Assembly (NCBI RefSeq): GCF_019879105.1
Contig: NZ_CP082249.1
Coordinates: 2,170,001-2,234,000 of the forward strand
Source: Natrinema sp. SYSU A 869
GTDB taxonomy: Archaea > Halobacteriota > Halobacteria > Halobacteriales > Natrialbaceae
Direction of reading: 5' to 3'
DNA length: 64,000 nt
In this document: piece by piece, positions 61,066 to 64,000 of the stretch
Numbering within the stretch: the first letter of the stretch is position 1
How the letters are laid out: every line of letters begins with the position of its first letter
Position numbers and translations under genes: made by a program
Notes under the pieces: generated by a model
What the model was told of the DNA's origin: nothing
Databases searched by the model: none
What the model saw: only the letters and a program-made list of their open reading frames with translations

Positions 61066-62244
61066 ATGCGCGTCGTAGCCAAGTTCGGCGGGACGAGTCT
61101 CGGAAGCGGGGATCGGATCAACCGCGCCGCAGATTCGATTGCTGCGGCCGTCGAGGACGGCCACGAGATCGCCGTTGTCGCCAGCGCGATGGGATCGACC
61201 ACGGACGAACTGCTCGACGAGATCTCCTTCGAGACCGACGAGGCCGACCGCGCTCAGATCGTCAGCATGGGCGAGCGGACGTCGGTCCGCATGCTCAAGG
61301 CCGCACTGTCGGCTCGCGGCCTCGACTCGCTCTTCCTCGAGCCGGGCAGCGATCGATGGCCCGTCGTTACCGACGAGTACGGCGAGGTCAACGTCGAGGA
61401 GACCCAGAAACGCGCCAAAGAGGTCGCCGCGGATCTGGACGGCACGGTTCCGGTCATCACCGGCTTCCTCGCAGAGGGGCCGGACGGTTCGATCACGACG
61501 CTGGGTCGGGGCGGCAGCGACACCACGGCGGTCATGATGGGCAAGTACATGGACGCCGACGAGGTCGTCATCGTCACCGACGTCGAGGGCGTCATGACTG
61601 GCGACCCACACGTCGTCGAAGGGGCCCGCAACGTCGGCGAGATTTCGGTCGATGAACTCCGGAACCTCTCCTTCCGCGGGGCAGAGGTCGTCGCCCCCTC
61701 CGCGCTGTCGTACAAGGACGGGAACCTCGACGTTCGCGTCGTTCACTACCAGCACGGCGACCTCCTGTCGGGCGGGACGAGCATCGAAGGCGAGTTTAAG
61801 AACCTCGTCGACCTGCGCGAGCGGCCGCTGGCCTGCCTCACCGTCGCCGGCCGCGCGATCCGCAATCAGCCGGGCATCTTCAACCATCTCTCGGAATCCC
61901 TCGCCGAGAGCGACGTCAATATCGACGCCGTCGCGAGCGGGATGGACACCATCACGTTCTACATCGACGAGGAAGAGGCCGAACGCGCCGAGAACATCCT
62001 CCACCGCGAGGTCATCGCCCGCGACGAACTCTCGAGTGTCACTGTCGACTCACCGACCGCCGTCATCCGCGTGACCGGCGGCGAACTCCCCAACCAGCCG
62101 GGGATTATCAGCGAAATCGTCAACCCACTCGCCGAGTCCCGGATTCACCTCCAAGACATCATCACCAGCGCGACCAGCGTCGCCCTCTTCGTCAACTGGG
62201 ACGACCGCGAGGAGACCCTCGAGTTGACCCAGGACCTGTTCTAG
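61066..62244 (+). CDS. Aspartate kinase
   Basis: This 392-residue enzyme has the N-terminal kinase motif VVAKFGGTSLGSGDRINRAA, SMGERTSVRMLKAALSARGL, the nucleotide region VITGFLAEGPDGSITTLGRG and GDPHVVEGARNVGEIS. Two C-terminal ACT domains (ACLTVAGRAIRNQPGIFNHL and AVIRVTGGELPNQPGIISEI) sense amino-acid effectors. It phosphorylates aspartate for lysine, threonine, methionine and isoleucine synthesis. It is transcribed alone; the start is the ATG at 61066. I see no leader peptide in the 213 bases before it. Confidence 0.92.
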   Translation: MRVVAKFGGTSLGSGDRINRAADSIAAAVEDGHEIAVVASAMGSTTDELLDEISFETDEADRAQIVSMGERTSVRMLKAALSARGLDSLFLEPGSDRWPVVTDEYGEVNVEETQKRAKEVAADLDGTVPVITGFLAEGPDGSITTLGRGGSDTTAVMMGKYMDADEVVIVTDVEGVMTGDPHVVEGARNVGEISVDELRNLSFRGAEVVAPSALSYKDGNLDVRVVHYQHGDLLSGGTSIEGEFKNLVDLRERPLACLTVAGRAIRNQPGIFNHLSESLAESDVNIDAVASGMDTITFYIDEEEAERAENILHREVIARDELSSVTVDSPTAVIRVTGGELPNQPGIISEIVNPLAESRIHLQDIITSATSVALFVNWDDREETLELTQDLF

Positions 62245-62422
62245 CTCGAGCGCCCCGTTCGATTCGTTTCGAGGATGCGCGGTAATCGATCCGTTTCGAT
62301 CCGCCGAACTCGAACCGATCCCGATGGTAAGAGGCTGCTATTTCATAGTCACCGAAGTATTGAGTGGGTAATACAGCGGTAATGACATCGTAACGAAGGG
62401 GATGACCGGTGCAGACGGGAGT

Positions 62423-63028
62423 ATGAGCACCGATCCGACAGCGACGGAGGTCTTCGAGGAGGTCGAGGCCGATCCGGACGCGATCCTCGCGGCGTTCGGC
62501 GTGGACTCCCCCGCCGACCTCGTCGACGCCGGTGGCGACCACGATCCGATGCCGGACGACGACACCGTTGACACGACGGCGACCGAACTGTTCGCCGACC
62601 TTGCGGACGTCGAGACGGCGGACGCGACCTCCATGGGCGCCGATTCCGACGAGACGTGCCAACCCGACGAGGCCGATGGCAGCGCCGCGACGCACGCGGA
62701 CCTCGAGTTCGAATTTATCGGTGATTCGGACGTGATTGTCCGGGACGACGGCGACGTGATCGACGCCACGGCGGCGGAACTCGGTGCACTCACCGCGACC
62801 GACCCGACCGATCCCGTCTCCACTGAGTCGACTAACCCCGGCGACCCCGATGGCGACGTCGAACCCGCTGCGTCTCCCGATACCAGCTCGACCAATGGTG
62901 CCGCCTCGTCCGGTACGCTCACCATTCGCGAGAGCAACACCGACGATCTGGAACTCGTCGGTCCCGAGCCGACGCCGACGCGGATTACCGACGATACCTT
63001 CGGCAGTGACGGAATCGACGCTCACTGA
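62423..63028 (+). CDS. Acidic haloarchaeal hypothetical protein
   Basis: The 201-residue form starts MSTDPTATEVFEEVEADPDA, seven codons inside a longer frame. It has an internal repeat of the pattern ATEVFEEV and ATELFADLADVE, then a mostly disordered Asp/Thr/Pro stretch, and ends TRITDDTFGSDGIDAH. The repeated AAE/TEL motif may be a short interaction element. It matches no family I can name. It lies between aspartate kinase and a tryptophanase-like gene without obvious link. Confidence 0.6.
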   Translation: MSTDPTATEVFEEVEADPDAILAAFGVDSPADLVDAGGDHDPMPDDDTVDTTATELFADLADVETADATSMGADSDETCQPDEADGSAATHADLEFEFIGDSDVIVRDDGDVIDATAAELGALTATDPTDPVSTESTNPGDPDGDVEPAASPDTSSTNGAASSGTLTIRESNTDDLELVGPEPTPTRITDDTFGSDGIDAH

Positions 63029-63200
63029 GTCAGTGGACGCGATCGGATCCGACTGTACTGCTGCACCGTCGATCACGTCCGCGACGAGCCCGCCGATTCC
63101 GTCCATCGATGCGCCGATCCGTCCGGAGAGGGGCGTCTCGAGCCATCGACGGTCAGAAGCCGTCAACTAGACTGAACACGCGGCGCGGCGTCGAGCCAGT

Positions 63201-64000
63201 ATGGTCGCCTACAAATCGAAAGTAGTCGAGCGAATTCGCCTCCCCTCGAGAGAGCAGCGAGCACAAGCACTGGAAGAGGCCGGGTACAACGTGTTTAATC
63301 TCGATGCAGACGATGTCTTCATCGACCTCTTGACGGACAGCGGGACGGGCGCGATGAGCGACGACCAGTGGGCCGCGCTGCTTCAGGGGGATGAGGCGTA
63401 CGCCGGCTCGTCGAGCTTCGACCGCCTCGAGTCCGCGGTCGCGGACGTGATGGGGTTCGAACACGTGGTGCCGGCCCATCAGGGCCGCGGCGCTGAGAAC
63501 GTTCTCTACGGCACCTTGCTCTCCGAGGGCGATGTCGCGCTCAACAACACCCATTTCGATACGACGCGAGCGCACGTCTCGAATCAGGGTGCCGATCCGG
63601 TCGACTGTCCCGTGTCGGGCGCTCACGACCCAGAGACGACCGAGCCATTCAAGGGCGATTTTTCGCTCGAGCAGGCCCGTGCGGTCGTCGACGAAGTTGG
63701 GGCGGAGCGCGTCCCGCTGGTGATCCTGACGATCACGAACAACTCGACGGCGGGCCAGCCGGTCAGCGTCGAGAACACCCGTCGCGTTCGGGCGTTCGCC
63801 GACGAGATCGACGCCACGTTCGTGATCGATGCCTGTCGGTTCGCGGAGAACGCCTCCTTCGTGACCCGGCGCGAAGACGAGTTCGCGGACGCGACGGTCG
63901 CCGAGGTGGCACGCGAGCAGCTCGGCTACGCCGACGCGCTCGTCATGAGCGGCAAGAAAGACGGGTTAGCGAACGTCGGCGGCTTCGTCGCGACCGACGA
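63201..64000 (+). CDS. tnaA: Tryptophanase (tyrosine phenol-lyase family), cut by window edge
   Basis: The 266 visible residues start MVAYKSKVVERIRLPSREQR and continue ALEEAGYNVFNLDADDVFID, TDSGTGAMSDDQWAALLQGD, PAHQGRGAENVLYG, TITNNSTAGQPVSVENTRRV and DACRFAENASF. The PLP lysine region MSGKKDGLANVGGF is just inside the window. The enzyme cleaves tryptophan to indole, pyruvate and ammonia. Tyrosine phenol-lyase is the alternative in the family and the window cannot separate them. No leader peptide or Rho-like attenuator of the bacterial kind is visible upstream. Confidence 0.85.
   Translation, partial: MVAYKSKVVERIRLPSREQRAQALEEAGYNVFNLDADDVFIDLLTDSGTGAMSDDQWAALLQGDEAYAGSSSFDRLESAVADVMGFEHVVPAHQGRGAENVLYGTLLSEGDVALNNTHFDTTRAHVSNQGADPVDCPVSGAHDPETTEPFKGDFSLEQARAVVDEVGAERVPLVILTITNNSTAGQPVSVENTRRVRAFADEIDATFVIDACRFAENASFVTRREDEFADATVAEVAREQLGYADALVMSGKKDGLANVGGFVATD

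Overview
The window is chromosomal DNA of an extremely halophilic archaeon, most likely of the Natrialbaceae (Natrinema/Haloterrigena-like; this placement is inference). The evidence is the very acidic proteome, high G+C, frequent CTCGAG (Leu-Glu) in coding DNA, Tat-type lipoprotein signals, and TATA-like boxes 25-30 bp ahead of start codons, as expected for leaderless transcripts. It also has the haloarchaeal gene set Hel308-Cgi121, PurO, OapABC-oriC-Orc1 and DP1.

Layout. At 0-5 kb are a partial UspA, hel308 (frameshifted), the KEOPS subunit Cgi121 and a LEA14-like gene with an in-frame amber codon. At 5-8 kb are amidohydrolase, DUF59 and a divergent zinc alcohol dehydrogenase, a trio resembling the accessory block of actinobacterial propane monooxygenase clusters, but without a monooxygenase here. 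At 8-15 kb are an Old Yellow Enzyme-type oxidoreductase, a rhodanese lipoprotein, tRNA-Gln, a double-HNH nuclease, purO, a DUF2182/DUF1326 pair, a phosphodiesterase and cysE. At 15.7-17.8 kb is a low-G+C island with a candidate polymorphic-toxin/immunity pair and a displaced second cassette. At 17.8-31 kb are sugar-phosphate enzymes, larB, a histone-fold mini-protein, two ABC systems and membrane proteins. At 31-36 kb is a complete thiamine-type ABC importer. At 36-45 kb are an SLC13 permease, an XPD-like helicase and small haloarchaeal proteins.

The centre of interest is a chromosomal replication origin at about 47.9-49.3 kb. oapA-oapB-oapC run leftwards and orc1/cdc6 rightwards. Between them, inverted origin recognition boxes (ORBs) flank an A+T-rich, CTAG-dense segment. 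Tandem signal peptidases and the PolD small subunit DP1 follow. The low-complexity linkers of both orc1 and DP1 contain a similar DNA segment with ORB-like inverted motifs. The right end has an acyl-CoA synthetase, a TetR-controlled ABC-2 exporter with a perfect palindromic operator, aspartate kinase and the start of a tryptophanase.

Two dispersed repeat families are visible. One is an element of about 210-290 bp built of hairpins (three copies), in which stems change sequence but keep pairing. The other is an 86-bp MITE-like element with imperfect terminal inverted repeats (three copies). No CRISPR array or intact insertion sequence was seen.

Six conserved genes are broken by an apparent single-base deletion, mostly in short homopolymers, one small ORF by an apparent insertion, and one gene by a stop codon. 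This density suggests consensus sequence error at least as much as true gene decay, so these genes are annotated as one locus each.
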